From: Pedobacter sp. HMWF019
Lineage (GTDB): Bacteria > Bacteroidota > Bacteroidia > Sphingobacteriales > Sphingobacteriaceae
Reading direction: 5' to 3'
Length of the DNA stretch: 38,270 nt
Assembly: GCF_003061025.1 (NCBI RefSeq)
Contig: NZ_QAIL01000288.1
Coordinates: forward strand, 1 to 38,270
A program made the translations under genes and the position numbers. Below are positions 8,618 to 16,942 of the stretch, one piece after another (position 1 is the stretch's first letter; each line of letters opens with the position of its first letter). The notes beneath the pieces are model-generated. The model ran no database searches. It saw only the letters and a program-made list of their open reading frames with translations, and had not been told where the DNA came from.

Positions 8618-8878
8618 ATGCAGGAACCATTTGATATCACTATTGGTCATATAGATTACGCTGTATTTCCCGAGGGGAACGACACTTATGCCATTTTTAA
8701 AGACGGGGCAGAATATGCCCATATTCAGAAAGACACCGATCTGCAATGGATCAGACTGGATATGGAAACCGGTACACCTCTGTTTGAAAGCGATGAAGAA
8801 ATCAACCAGATAGGACGAGAGATTCTGGCTTATGTTCCTGAGCCGGAAGAAGAACATCTGGACGAGGAAGAAGACTAA
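8618..8878 (+). CDS. Small acidic hypothetical protein
   Basis: 86 residues, no signal peptide, strongly acidic with a C-terminal tail of Glu/Asp (PEPEEEHLDEEED). It begins MQEPFDITIGHIDYAVFPEG and looks like a compact beta fold. It lies 11 bp after the COG3014-like gene and so is probably the last gene of that run. Its TAA stop (8876-8878) interlocks with the TAG stop of the convergent comM-like gene. I do not recognise the family; the real-gene call rests on operon position, a normal ATG and a complete ORF. Confidence 0.72.
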   Translation: MQEPFDITIGHIDYAVFPEGNDTYAIFKDGAEYAHIQKDTDLQWIRLDMETGTPLFESDEEINQIGREILAYVPEPEEEHLDEEED

Positions 8879-10419
8879 CCGGCCCAGCTTTCCCGGTCCA
8901 GGCTCCGGTAGTGGATGGCTTCGGCCAAATGTTCCAGCCGGATCTCTTCACTTTCAGCCAGGTCGGCAATGGTTCTGGAAACTTTAAGTATCCTGTCGTA
9001 GGCCCTGGCGGAGAGCCCTAGTTTCTCCATGGCCTTTTTGATCAGCAATCTTCCGGCCTCATCAATCTCACAACGCTTACGAACCATATTTGGGCTCATT
9101 TGGGCATTACAGTGCAGGCTTTGGTGATCCGCAAAACGACGGTCCTGAAATTCCCTGGCGCGGATCACCCGAGCCCGGATGCTGCTGCTCTTTTCCGTTT
9201 CTTCCAGTGAAGAAAGCTCATTAAAATGGACTGGGGTAACCTCTACATGCAGGTCTATACGGTCTAATAAAGGGCCTGAGATTTTGCTAAGGTATTTTTG
9301 TACCAGACCCGGGCCACAAATGCATTCCTTTTCCGGATGGTTATAGAACCCACAGGGGCAGGGGTTCATCGATGCGATCAGCATAAAGCTTGCAGGATAT
9401 TCGACACTTAACCTCGACCTGGAGATGGTCACCTGCCGTTCTTCCAGAGGTTGCCGCATAACTTCCAGTACAGAACGTTTAAATTCTGGCAATTCATCCA
9501 GGAAAAGCACCCCATTATGTGCCAGGGAGATTTCTCCCGGCTGTGGATTCGCACCGCCACCCACCAGGGCCACATCTGAAATGGTATGGTGCGGGCTGCG
9601 GTAAGGTCTTTCTGTCATTAGAGAATCCGCTGCCGTTAGTTTTCCAGCTACAGAATGAATTTTGGTGGTTTCCAGAGCCTCCTGTAAATTCAAAGGCGGC
9701 AAAATAGTGGGCAGTCGCTTGGCCAGCATCGTTTTTCCCGAGCCCGGCGGCCCAATCAGGATCAGGTTATGTCCACCCGCTGCAGCGATCTCAAGTGCAC
9801 GCTTAATGTTCTCCTGCCCTTTTACATCAGAAAAATCCTGCTCATAACTGTTGACATTGTTATAGAATTGAGTCCTTGTTTCTACAACCACGGATTCGAA
9901 GACCTGCTTTTTATTGAAGAAAGCAATCACTTCCCCCAGGTTCTTCATTCCATACACCAGCAGATCATTCACAATGGCGGCCTCCCTTGAATTGTCCTTT
10001 GGAAGGATAAATCCGGAGAATCCGGCTGCCCTGGCCTGGATGGCTATAGGCAATGCTCCTTTTATAGGCTGTAATCCGCCGTCTAAGGAGAGTTCACCCA
10101 TAATAAAGTATTGGTGCAGCTCCTGTACTTCTATTTGTCCAGAGGCCGCTAAAATACCTACTGCGATAGGAAGGTCATAAGAGGAGCCTTCCTTGCGGAT
10201 ATCTGCAGGGGCCAGGTTCACCACAATCTTTTGCCTTGGCATTTTAAAGCCTGCTGTCTGTACGGCGCTTTCAATCCTGCGCAAGCTTTCTTTAATGGCA
10301 TTATCAGGCAAGCCAACTATATGATATTTATTTCCGCCACCAATACTGACCTCAACGGTAATGGTTAGTGCATTTACGCCAAACACAGCGCTTCCAAAAG
10401 TTTTTACAAGCATATTCAA
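8875..10419 (-). CDS. comM: YifB/ComM family Mg-chelatase-like AAA+ ATPase
   Basis: 514 residues, the usual family length. The N-terminal ChlI-like/Lon-protease-like fold domain (1-175) starts MLVKTFGSAVFGVNA and contains VVNLAPADIRKEGSSYDLP. The AAA+ core has Walker A GPPGSGKT at 223-230 and Walker B LFLDELPEF near 300-310, followed by ERQVTISRS and a Cys cluster NPCPCGFYNHPEKECIC (about 350-368). The C-terminal Mg-chelatase domain ends near SLDRE. ComM is a hexameric branch-migration helicase that helps integrate incoming DNA in Vibrio; in Bacteroidota the role is inferred. A start at residue 3 (MLVK) is possible. It lies downstream of ffh with a terminator between. Confidence 0.93.
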   Translation of the reverse strand: MNMLVKTFGSAVFGVNALTITVEVSIGGGNKYHIVGLPDNAIKESLRRIESAVQTAGFKMPRQKIVVNLAPADIRKEGSSYDLPIAVGILAASGQIEVQELHQYFIMGELSLDGGLQPIKGALPIAIQARAAGFSGFILPKDNSREAAIVNDLLVYGMKNLGEVIAFFNKKQVFESVVVETRTQFYNNVNSYEQDFSDVKGQENIKRALEIAAAGGHNLILIGPPGSGKTMLAKRLPTILPPLNLQEALETTKIHSVAGKLTAADSLMTERPYRSPHHTISDVALVGGGANPQPGEISLAHNGVLFLDELPEFKRSVLEVMRQPLEERQVTISRSRLSVEYPASFMLIASMNPCPCGFYNHPEKECICGPGLVQKYLSKISGPLLDRIDLHVEVTPVHFNELSSLEETEKSSSIRARVIRAREFQDRRFADHQSLHCNAQMSPNMVRKRCEIDEAGRLLIKKAMEKLGLSARAYDRILKVSRTIADLAESEEIRLEHLAEAIHYRSLDRESWAG

Positions 10420-10478
10420 CAGATTAAATGTGCCAATGTAGAGGAAAACATTTTGAATATCATTATGCCGCAGAAATA

Positions 10479-10508
10479 AAAAAAGCCCGTTTAAAAACGA
10501 GCTTTTTT
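10479..10508 (-). terminator. Terminator after ffh
   Basis: Read on the minus strand, AAAAAAGC pairs with GCTTTTTT around an inner CGTTT/AAACG stem with one mismatch, ending in a T run. The A/T arms make it potentially bidirectional. It sits 19 bp past the ffh stop. Confidence 0.75.
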
Positions 10509-10526
10509 CTAATACCGGATCAGATT

Positions 10527-11867
10527 TTACATCTTTCCCTGTGGCATTTTTGGCATATTACGCATCATTTTAGCGGCAGCAGCCGGGTTAGAAAACTGTT
10601 TCATCACCTTACGCATATCCTCAAACTGCTTGATCAGTTTGGTTACATCTTCCACTTTATTTCCTGAACCATTGGCAATCCTTAAGCGTCTGCTTTGCTG
10701 AATGCTGTCCGGGTTCTCTCTTTCGAATTTTGTCATGGATTGAATGATAGACTCTACGCCTTTGAAAGCATCATCTTCAATATCCACGTTTTTCATCATT
10801 TTACCTACGCCAGGAATCATGCCCATCAAATCCTTCATGTTACCCATTTTCTTGATTTGCTGGATCTGGTTGTAGAAATCGTTGAAATCAAATTTGTTCT
10901 TGCGGATCTTCTTTTGAAGTTCTGCAGCCTCTTTTTCATCAAATTGTTGCTGGGCGCGCTCTACCAGGGAAACCACGTCACCCATACCCAGGATCCTGGA
11001 AGCCATCCTATCCGGATAGAAAACATCCAGTGCTTCCATTTTCTCCCCTGTACCAATAAATTTAATCGGCTTGTTCACAACCGATTTAATCGATAAAGCA
11101 GCTCCACCACGGGTATCACCATCCAGTTTGGTCAGCACCACACCGGTAAAATCCAATCTGTCGTTAAATGCTTTTGCTGTATTAACCGCATCCTGTCCGG
11201 TCATGGCATCAACAACGAACAGGATTTCGTGCGGTTTTGTATGTTCTTTAACAGCCGCAATCTCATTCATCATCTGCTCATCAATGGCCAAACGACCGGC
11301 AGTATCGATAATGATCACGTTGTTGTTTTGTTTTTTACCTTCTGCAATCCCTTCCATTGCAATTCCAACCGGATCTTTAGATTCCTTGTTGACATACACA
11401 GGAACACCTACCTGCTCCCCAAGGATCTGAAGCTGATCTATCGCAGCCGGACGGTAAACGTCGCCTGCAACCAGCAAAGGTTTTTTTCCTTTACTTTTCA
11501 GGAAATTGGCCAGTTTACCAGTAAAAGTGGTTTTACCCGCTCCGTTTAGCCCGGCAATTAATATAATGGTTGGATTGTTTTTTAAATCAAGATCGGTCAC
11601 CTGGCCACCCATCAGGGCGGTCAGTTCGTCGTTCATAACCTTGGTCAGTAACTGGCCCGGAGATACGGCGGTCAGTACGTTTAAGCCTAATGCTTTTTCT
11701 TTAACATCGTCTGTAAACGTCTTGGCTGTTTTATAATTTACGTCGGCATCCAGTAAAGCTTTACGGATCTCTTTCATGGTTTCAGCCACGTTGATCTCAG
11801 AAATACTTCCCTGTCCTTTTAAAACTTTAAATGCACGGTCTAATTTGTCCTGTAAATTCTCAAACAT
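10527..11867 (-). CDS. ffh: Signal recognition particle protein Ffh
   Basis: 446 residues, full length. The N domain (1-85) is followed by the SRP GTPase G domain with P loop GLNGAGKTT (106-114), DTAGR (188-192) and TKLDGD (246-251), and by the Met-rich M domain from about 325 that binds 4.5S RNA and signal peptides (GMIPGVGKMMKN, then RRLRIANGSG with the RNA-binding helix-turn-helix, and a final MRNMPKMPQGKM). It targets nascent membrane proteins to FtsY and SecYEG. A TACCTTTG box lies about 40 bp upstream and a terminator follows, so it is probably monocistronic. Confidence 0.97.
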   Translation of the reverse strand: MFENLQDKLDRAFKVLKGQGSISEINVAETMKEIRKALLDADVNYKTAKTFTDDVKEKALGLNVLTAVSPGQLLTKVMNDELTALMGGQVTDLDLKNNPTIILIAGLNGAGKTTFTGKLANFLKSKGKKPLLVAGDVYRPAAIDQLQILGEQVGVPVYVNKESKDPVGIAMEGIAEGKKQNNNVIIIDTAGRLAIDEQMMNEIAAVKEHTKPHEILFVVDAMTGQDAVNTAKAFNDRLDFTGVVLTKLDGDTRGGAALSIKSVVNKPIKFIGTGEKMEALDVFYPDRMASRILGMGDVVSLVERAQQQFDEKEAAELQKKIRKNKFDFNDFYNQIQQIKKMGNMKDLMGMIPGVGKMMKNVDIEDDAFKGVESIIQSMTKFERENPDSIQQSRRLRIANGSGNKVEDVTKLIKQFEDMRKVMKQFSNPAAAAKMMRNMPKMPQGKM

Positions 11868-11904
11868 TTTCTTTAATGCTTAGTGTTCAATTTTTTGTAG
11901 TTGG

Positions 11905-11912
11905 CAAAGGTA
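11905..11912 (-). promoter_or_regulatory. Putative Bacteroidota -7 box for ffh (TACCTTTG)
   Basis: On the minus strand TACCTTTG matches TAnnTTTG and lies 38-45 bp before the ffh ATG. No clear TTG -33 element was found at 19-21 bp, so the match is partial. Confidence 0.4.
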
Positions 11913-11950
11913 TTAATTTTGGTCGAATTGGCCGGGTATTATCTCATCTT

Positions 11951-12976
11951 TTACCTCGGGAAAACAAACACCACACCTAAGGCCAGTGTCTGGCTCCCCT
12001 GGATCTTAGAAGAAGTATTTCTGTCATACAAACCCACACCTGTTAACGTGGTGCTCATGAAGCGGTTTACCTTAGCGGTTAAAGCCACATCCAGACGGTG
12101 ATTCATATAGCCTACATTCTCATAAGGGATCAACACCATATATTTACTTTTCAGGTTGATATTCGGAAAAATATCCTTGTCAAAGTTCATTACGATCTGG
12201 AAACCGAGATCATTTCTGAAGGTTTTTCCTCTTTCAACGCCGTAGCTATCTGTTTTTCCTCCGGGATTACCAGGATTGGCTTCATCATAAGCTCTAAAAA
12301 GCTCATCATTGTCTAATACAAAAGTTTGTCTGGCAGAACCTGTACCGAGCCTGGTAGAGAAATATTTAGTGGGTTTGTACTCAAAACCGACAGATTCGGT
12401 AAGGTAGCCTGGCGACATGAATTTAGAAGTCAATGTTGCAACTTCCTGCCCATTATTTGTGCTATATGCAAAACCCTTATCAAACTGCGACTCAAAAGTC
12501 ACGGAACCGAAGAAATACCAGTTCTTCGAAATCTGGATGGCGGCCTTATTATCCCAGTAGATCCTGTCTACGGTCTTTTTCTCCATCTGGTCCTTGTTCT
12601 TCACCTTTCCATAGTTCAGGATCACCTCCGTCACATAACTATAACTTTCCTTACTGTATTCAGCCTTGTAGTTAATGATCCCCGCCAAAGCCAGTGAGTT
12701 CACTCCACCGCCACTCCAGTTATTCGAAAAAGCAGCCTGGTTCAGGTTAATCCCAACCGAAGTCTTTGTTTTCCAGTAATTCACTTTGGAATTGACAATC
12801 TGCGGCTCTATCTTGACCGGCTTAAATAACAAAGTTCCAATTCTTGAAGGCAGCGGACTGCGTTTCAGTTTAATATTGAGATCTTTTGTATTGATTGGAA
12901 TGGTATCGATTTCCTGTGCCTTTAACGTTGCGCAAACAGAAAAGAGGAAGAATATGCTGATATAAAAACCTTTCAT
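11951..12976 (-). CDS. DUF3078 domain-containing protein
   Basis: About 341 residues from the ATG at 12976, which gives a clean signal peptide (MKGFYISIFFLFSVCATLKAQ); the frame continues to an ATG at 13009 that would add 11 hydrophobic residues. The mature protein carries the DUF3078 pattern WKTKTSVGINLNQAAFSNNW followed by GGVNSLALAGIINYKAEY. Alternating aromatic strands run to the C-terminal LGVVFVFPR, consistent with an outer-membrane beta-barrel. DUF3078 proteins are typical of Bacteroidota and their function is unknown. The gene lies 37 bp downstream of the next minus-strand gene, so co-transcription with it is possible. Confidence 0.85.
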   Translation of the reverse strand: MKGFYISIFFLFSVCATLKAQEIDTIPINTKDLNIKLKRSPLPSRIGTLLFKPVKIEPQIVNSKVNYWKTKTSVGINLNQAAFSNNWSGGGVNSLALAGIINYKAEYSKESYSYVTEVILNYGKVKNKDQMEKKTVDRIYWDNKAAIQISKNWYFFGSVTFESQFDKGFAYSTNNGQEVATLTSKFMSPGYLTESVGFEYKPTKYFSTRLGTGSARQTFVLDNDELFRAYDEANPGNPGGKTDSYGVERGKTFRNDLGFQIVMNFDKDIFPNINLKSKYMVLIPYENVGYMNHRLDVALTAKVNRFMSTTLTGVGLYDRNTSSKIQGSQTLALGVVFVFPR

Positions 12977-13046
12977 TACTACAAAGAAAACAAAAATGTT
13001 CTTTATCAAAGACCTAAATTTAAACTAATTGTCTATTTTAAAAGAT

Positions 13047-13811
13047 TTAAGGCTTTATTTCCTCTATGGTCACTTTAGGAAGCGGCGGTAAGCGCAAGGC
13101 TCTTGGGTTTCTTTTATAAGCTGCGTAATTGTTCCGGAGGAACAGGGTAAACGCATAGTCCGAGGCCGAAAGCACAAACTCATAAGTTGGACGGTACTGC
13201 TGCATAAAATCCGTCAGCTCGTAATCGTGGATATTTAAAACCCTTTCTACGTATTCCGGGCGGAAACGAAAATCAATCACTTGTTCCCGGTAATCCTTTT
13301 CCAGGATCTTTTGAAGATGCCTGGCATTGGCCCCTTTTCGGCTCAGCAGATTATAAATCGCATCAATACCAAGACCTGCACCCTCTGGCCCAACATTGAG
13401 CAGATCTTTAGAACTGCCCCGGTCTAAAGCATATTTATATTCTTTAAGTGTTCTATCGTATTTCTGTTTCGGTGTAGGCAAACTTCCAATGATCTTTACC
13501 TCTTTGAGCCGTATAAAATGAGGCGTAAGCTGGAAATAGATAGAATTCTGACCTTTATATACGATCGTATCAATGGCATAACCTGTCAGCGCCGCAAAAA
13601 GCGTGTCACCAACAGCCACCTGCAAGGTAAATTCACCCTTAGCATTATTGTAAATGCCCACATCATTTTTAGGATTATAGATATAGACCTTCGCCAGCCT
13701 TTGTTTATTGCTTTTGTCCATCACAAAGCCCGGCACAGTTTTTTGCTGTGCATGTAAGATGCCCGTGCAGGTGCACATCAAAAGGAGAAGAAGAAATCCG
13801 GTGAGTTTCAT
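13047..13811 (-). CDS. Carboxypeptidase-regulatory-like domain secreted protein
   Basis: About 254 residues from MKLTGFLLLLLMC; a Met two codons earlier at 13817 is also possible. A signal peptide (to about residue 22, HAQQ) precedes a carboxypeptidase-D-regulatory-like beta sandwich (about 25-105): VPGFVMDKSNKQRLAKVYIY, then GIYNNAKGEFTLQVAVGDTL and a final IYFQLTPHFIRLKEVKI. This is the domain found at the N-terminus of TonB-dependent receptors, but here no receptor follows. The remaining 150 residues are basic and helical (SRKGANARHLQKILEKDYRE) and of unknown role. A TATTTTTG -7-like box at 13819-13826 is so close that it would give a very short leader. Confidence 0.8.
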   Translation of the reverse strand: MKLTGFLLLLLMCTCTGILHAQQKTVPGFVMDKSNKQRLAKVYIYNPKNDVGIYNNAKGEFTLQVAVGDTLFAALTGYAIDTIVYKGQNSIYFQLTPHFIRLKEVKIIGSLPTPKQKYDRTLKEYKYALDRGSSKDLLNVGPEGAGLGIDAIYNLLSRKGANARHLQKILEKDYREQVIDFRFRPEYVERVLNIHDYELTDFMQQYRPTYEFVLSASDYAFTLFLRNNYAAYKRNPRALRLPPLPKVTIEEIKP

Positions 13812-13860
13812 TTGCATACAAAAATACGCGATCAGAATGATGCAGTGCGAGATATTAACA

Positions 13861-14754
13861 TTATTTAACGATCTGCAACTGCTGGCCGATTTTAATTCCT
13901 GAGTCCAACAGGTTATTAATGGCCCTTAATTCTTCTACGGAAAGATTGTAGCGTTTAGATATATTGTACAAAGTGTCGCCCTGTTTCACCGTATAATACT
14001 TTGATGTATTTGAAGAAGCGGTATATACCGGCGTACTGACCTGAGGGGTGTCGGCAGTGCTGTCCGGTGTGGTGATCACCTGTTTAGAGGGCGGTGCCGA
14101 CACAGGGGCAAATTTCTTCTGTTCTACAGCAATATTGGCATTGATCTCCGTAAAAACCCGGTCTTCACGGATAATTTTCTGTTTTTCAGATTCAGACTGA
14201 TCGTACTGGTGTAATTGATACTTTTCAATCAGATTGATCAGCAGGTCCGGATATTTTGGATTCGTGGCATAGCCTGCTTGTTTCAAGCCATAAGCCCAGT
14301 TCTTATAATCGTTTTTGTCCAGCTGGAACAAAGCACTATACCTTTTTCTTTTGAGAAATTCTGAATGGTCCTTGTAAGACTGACGGGCATCTTTATACAC
14401 TCGAAAACAATCGTTCTTCTTGTCATCGTCTTTATAATAACCCTTGCCCTTCCATTCAGAAGTCACCTTGATTCCAAAATGGTTATTGGCATATTTGGCC
14501 AGACTGCCGTTCCCGCTACCAGATTCCAGAATACCCTGGGCCAGGGTAATACTGGCCGGAATACCAAAGGTATTCATTTCTTCAACGGCCACACCTTTAA
14601 AAGCATCTATATAGCTTAATGTCGTATAACTTAAAGCATCTGGATTGGCTTTCTTCGCCTGTTTCTCAATCTGGCGGTTGTTCCGGCTATATTTCCTGGA
14701 GGAACAGGCCGTAAAAAATAAAAGCAGTATTGGAAGCAGCAGTCTGTAGTTCAT
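13861..14754 (-). CDS. Lipoprotein glucosaminidase with C-terminal LysM domain
   Basis: 297 residues. The lipoprotein signal ends LLFFTAC with Cys17. A GH73-type glucosaminidase domain (about 45-185) contains GIPASITLAQGILESGSGNG (with the likely catalytic Glu in ILESG), YANNHFGIK and FRVYKDARQSYKDHSEFL. A Pro/Ser/Thr linker follows, then one LysM at about 251-296 (YYTVKQGDTLYNISKRYNLS). It should cleave N-acetylglucosaminyl bonds in peptidoglycan from the envelope, with LysM binding the glycan. It is 4 bp after a paralogous glucosaminidase gene, in a run headed by ruvX. Confidence 0.9.
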   Translation of the reverse strand: MNYRLLLPILLLFFTACSSRKYSRNNRQIEKQAKKANPDALSYTTLSYIDAFKGVAVEEMNTFGIPASITLAQGILESGSGNGSLAKYANNHFGIKVTSEWKGKGYYKDDDKKNDCFRVYKDARQSYKDHSEFLKRKRYSALFQLDKNDYKNWAYGLKQAGYATNPKYPDLLINLIEKYQLHQYDQSESEKQKIIREDRVFTEINANIAVEQKKFAPVSAPPSKQVITTPDSTADTPQVSTPVYTASSNTSKYYTVKQGDTLYNISKRYNLSVEELRAINNLLDSGIKIGQQLQIVK

Positions 14755-14758
14755 TCAA

Positions 14759-15322
14759 TTAATTGTCCGGGTTATGTACGGTTTGTTTCGTTACTTTTCC
14801 AGCTAAGGAAGGAATCGGGAATACAGCCTCTAAATATTGTTGCGGCCTTTGGTCGTACTTAAACAGCTCATATTTTTTGATCAGCCCAATCACCTGAGAC
14901 GACCAGCTTCTGCTGCGTGCATAACCTCCCTTTTGTATACCTTTTGCCCATCCGACATAGTCGGACTCATCAAATTTATCGAAAAGACTGCTAAAAGAAG
15001 ACTTGCTTTCCAAAAATTCTACAAAATGATTGTAAGAATCCTGAACCGTGGGATAGTCCTTATAGGCAGAACGGATCTCTTTACTGGAATTCTGGCCTTT
15101 TACACCGAAATGGTTGTTGAGGTACCGGGCGATTTTACTGGTCCCGGAGGCCGATTCGTGGATGGCCACTGCAAGGATCACACTGGCCGGGATATGGGAG
15201 GCTCTCATGAGTTCCTGTGCATGATCCACATTTTCATTAATATAATCAAGAGTCGTTTGGGCTTTGGAGGCCGTAAATGTAAACAGGAGAGCGGTCCAGA
15301 TGTACATTAGCTTTTTAATCAT
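14759..15322 (-). CDS. Secreted glucosaminidase domain protein
   Basis: 187 residues with a signal peptide (MIKKLMYIWTALLFTFTASKAQ). The GH73-type domain (about 30-170) contains HIPASVILAVAIHESASGTS, YLNNHFGVKG and YKDYPTVQDSYNHFVEFL, the same landmarks as the lipoprotein neighbour. It lacks the lipobox and the LysM domain, so it may be released to the periplasm. Where the neighbour has ILESG this one has IHESA, keeping the Glu. The ATG overlaps the O-methyltransferase stop by 4 bp. Confidence 0.88.
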   Translation of the reverse strand: MIKKLMYIWTALLFTFTASKAQTTLDYINENVDHAQELMRASHIPASVILAVAIHESASGTSKIARYLNNHFGVKGQNSSKEIRSAYKDYPTVQDSYNHFVEFLESKSSFSSLFDKFDESDYVGWAKGIQKGGYARSRSWSSQVIGLIKKYELFKYDQRPQQYLEAVFPIPSLAGKVTKQTVHNPDN

Positions 15323-15957
15323 ATTTTTTTTCTTATGATGAATAATCCGTCGCGGACGGGTAAGATCAGTTTCTCCACCCTCGCGTCATTAGCAACCTTA
15401 TCATTAAATGTAGTAATATTTTTTGTGTCTTTATCTTGTTGATTACTAAGTACTTTTCCACTCCACAGCACATTGTCCACAATAATAAGCCCTCCTGGCC
15501 TGATTCTGTCGAACACCAGATCATAGTAAGTACCATTGTTTTTTTTGTCTGCATCGATGAAAACAAGGTCAAAAACCTCGTTTAGGTCCTGCAAGCTTTT
15601 TGTCGCATCACCCAGGATATACTTAATCTGTTCATCGTAAGGAGATTGTGCAAAACTTTTTCTCACCATATCTTCTAATTCAACATTAATGTCCAGGGTA
15701 TACAGAATTCCATCGGCACTCAAACCCTCTGCAAGGCACAGGGTTGCATAACCGGTAAAGGTTCCGATTTCGAGTATCCTTTTAGGCGACGTGAGTTTAC
15801 TCAGCATGCTGAGTACCCGGCCCTGATAATGGCCGGACAGCATTCTTGGCATCAATACCTTTAAATTGGTTTCCCGGTCAATTTGCTGTAAAAGAGCGCT
15901 TTCTGGTTCGCAATAGTTTAACAGTAAATGTTGCAGGTCTTCATTAATCATACTCAT
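15319..15957 (-). CDS. Class I SAM-dependent O-methyltransferase (cation-dependent type)
   Basis: 212 residues from ATG 15957. The frame extends to 16014, which would overlap ruvX by about 50 bp and add a non-family Cys-rich stretch. The SAM pocket is EIGTFTGYATL with acidic YTLDIN after the second strand. Metal-site candidates lie in FIDADKKN and VDNVLWSGK, as in catechol/caffeoyl-CoA-type O-methyltransferases. The protein is cytosolic and methylates an unknown hydroxylated acceptor. It lies 7 bp after ruvX and overlaps the next gene (ATGA). It could in principle act on the product of the neighbouring lipid operon, but its linkage is to ruvX. Confidence 0.88.
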   Translation of the reverse strand: MSMINEDLQHLLLNYCEPESALLQQIDRETNLKVLMPRMLSGHYQGRVLSMLSKLTSPKRILEIGTFTGYATLCLAEGLSADGILYTLDINVELEDMVRKSFAQSPYDEQIKYILGDATKSLQDLNEVFDLVFIDADKKNNGTYYDLVFDRIRPGGLIIVDNVLWSGKVLSNQQDKDTKNITTFNDKVANDARVEKLILPVRDGLFIIRKKI

Positions 15958-15964
15958 GTTGTCT

Positions 15965-16381
15965 TTATAAACGGTGCTCTTGCATAAAATATTGCAGGAT
16001 GATGGTCGCTGCAATGGTATCTACTCTCTCTTTGTTCTTTCTGTCCTGCTTTTTCAAGCCACTCTGCATAATGGTTTCCTGCGCCAGTTTAGAGGTAAAC
16101 CGCTCATCTATCCAATACTGGGGGATGCCGGGGAAATTTTTCTTGAGGGTGGTTGAAAAGCCTTTTACATGCTGTGCAGAATCCGAAGGAGAACCATCGA
16201 GTTGCTTGGGATCGCCCAATACAAAAGCCTCCACCTGTTCGGTCAGCAGGTATTTTTTTAAATAGTCGATCACGTCTTTAGGGTGTATGGTATCCAGTCC
16301 GGTTGCGATGATCTGCAAAGGATCAGTAACCGCAATGCCGATGCGTTTGGTGCCATAATCAAAGGCGATAATACGGGCCAT
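15965..16381 (-). CDS. ruvX: Putative pre-16S rRNA nuclease / Holliday junction resolvase-like protein
   Basis: 138 residues, the normal YqgF/RuvX length. An RNase H-like fold starts IIAFDYGTKRIGIAV with the first catalytic Asp, followed by VLGDPKQLDGSPS, WIDERFTSKLA (Glu) and a final ERVDTIAATIIL with the last acidic residue. In E. coli YqgF is linked to 5' processing of pre-16S rRNA. It is the first gene of the run ruvX / O-methyltransferase / two glucosaminidases, with its own -7-like box 41-48 bp upstream. Confidence 0.93.
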   Translation of the reverse strand: MARIIAFDYGTKRIGIAVTDPLQIIATGLDTIHPKDVIDYLKKYLLTEQVEAFVLGDPKQLDGSPSDSAQHVKGFSTTLKKNFPGIPQYWIDERFTSKLAQETIMQSGLKKQDRKNKERVDTIAATIILQYFMQEHRL

Positions 16382-16421
16382 AAATCAATATTTAAAACAG
16401 AATAAAAGATCAATTAATGAG

Positions 16422-16429
16422 CAAAGGTA
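16422..16429 (-). promoter_or_regulatory. Putative Bacteroidota -7 box for ruvX (TACCTTTG)
   Basis: On the minus strand TACCTTTG fits TAnnTTTG, 41-48 bp before the ruvX ATG and between the end of the lipid operon (16465) and ruvX. No convincing -33 box was seen. It suggests that ruvX can start independently of the operon. Confidence 0.4.
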
Positions 16430-16464
16430 AGGAATCTCCTGGCGAATCTGGTCATTGCTCATTT

Positions 16465-16938
16465 TCAGGAGTCTGCCTGGCGCCAGTATCTTGCCCCGGT
16501 ATGGAGGGTAAAGATCACGGTAAGTAAGCCCGCTGTCAACCCTAAAAGTACGGCAAGAAAACCAGCACTAAAGCCATATTGACGGGGAATACTAAACTCT
16601 GCAAGCAACAGGATCAGAAAGGCAACGGTGAGGGAAATACCCCCGTTTATCCCGGCCATTTTAAACAAGAATTTTGTTTTCTGGAGATGATCTGGAATCA
16701 ACAGGTCTGTTTTGCCCTTTTTATACAGATCAATTGTTTTTTTGGACAGGTCAAACGTAATGATAAAGGGTAAAAAGAGCACCATAGGCAATAAGAACCG
16801 GGCAAAACACTGCTCGCCCCGGAATAAATAAACTGCCTCCTGGCTCCTGAAGGCGAAGTAGGGGATACAGGTATTGAAGAAAACATTTGGCAGGAAATAA
16901 ATGATCAGGTTCCTGCGTACAAATTTATTAATGAACAT
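16465..16938 (-). CDS. Small multi-pass membrane protein, last gene of the lipid operon
   Basis: 157 residues with about four hydrophobic segments (about 10-30, 46-62, 92-112 and 120-145), a basic N-terminus (MFINKFVRRN) and a cytosolic loop around 65-88 (DLSKKTIDLYKKGKTDLL). No motif was recognised. Only 4 bp separate its start from the stop of the upstream acyltransferase, so it is almost certainly co-transcribed. It could help export or flip the lipid product or hold the assembly enzymes at the membrane; both are guesses from context. No terminator hairpin is visible after its stop. Confidence 0.78.
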   Translation of the reverse strand: MFINKFVRRNLIIYFLPNVFFNTCIPYFAFRSQEAVYLFRGEQCFARFLLPMVLFLPFIITFDLSKKTIDLYKKGKTDLLIPDHLQKTKFLFKMAGINGGISLTVAFLILLLAEFSIPRQYGFSAGFLAVLLGLTAGLLTVIFTLHTGARYWRQADS

Positions 16939-16942
16939 ACAG

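Noticed and set aside
9519..11549. Plus-strand ORFs across comM and ffh
   Set aside because: Shadow frames of strongly supported minus-strand genes, with low-complexity or Cys/His-rich translations and no family match.
15958..16014. Extended start of the O-methyltransferase at 16014
   Set aside because: It would overlap ruvX by about 50 bp and adds residues unlike the family; ATG 15957 gives the normal length.
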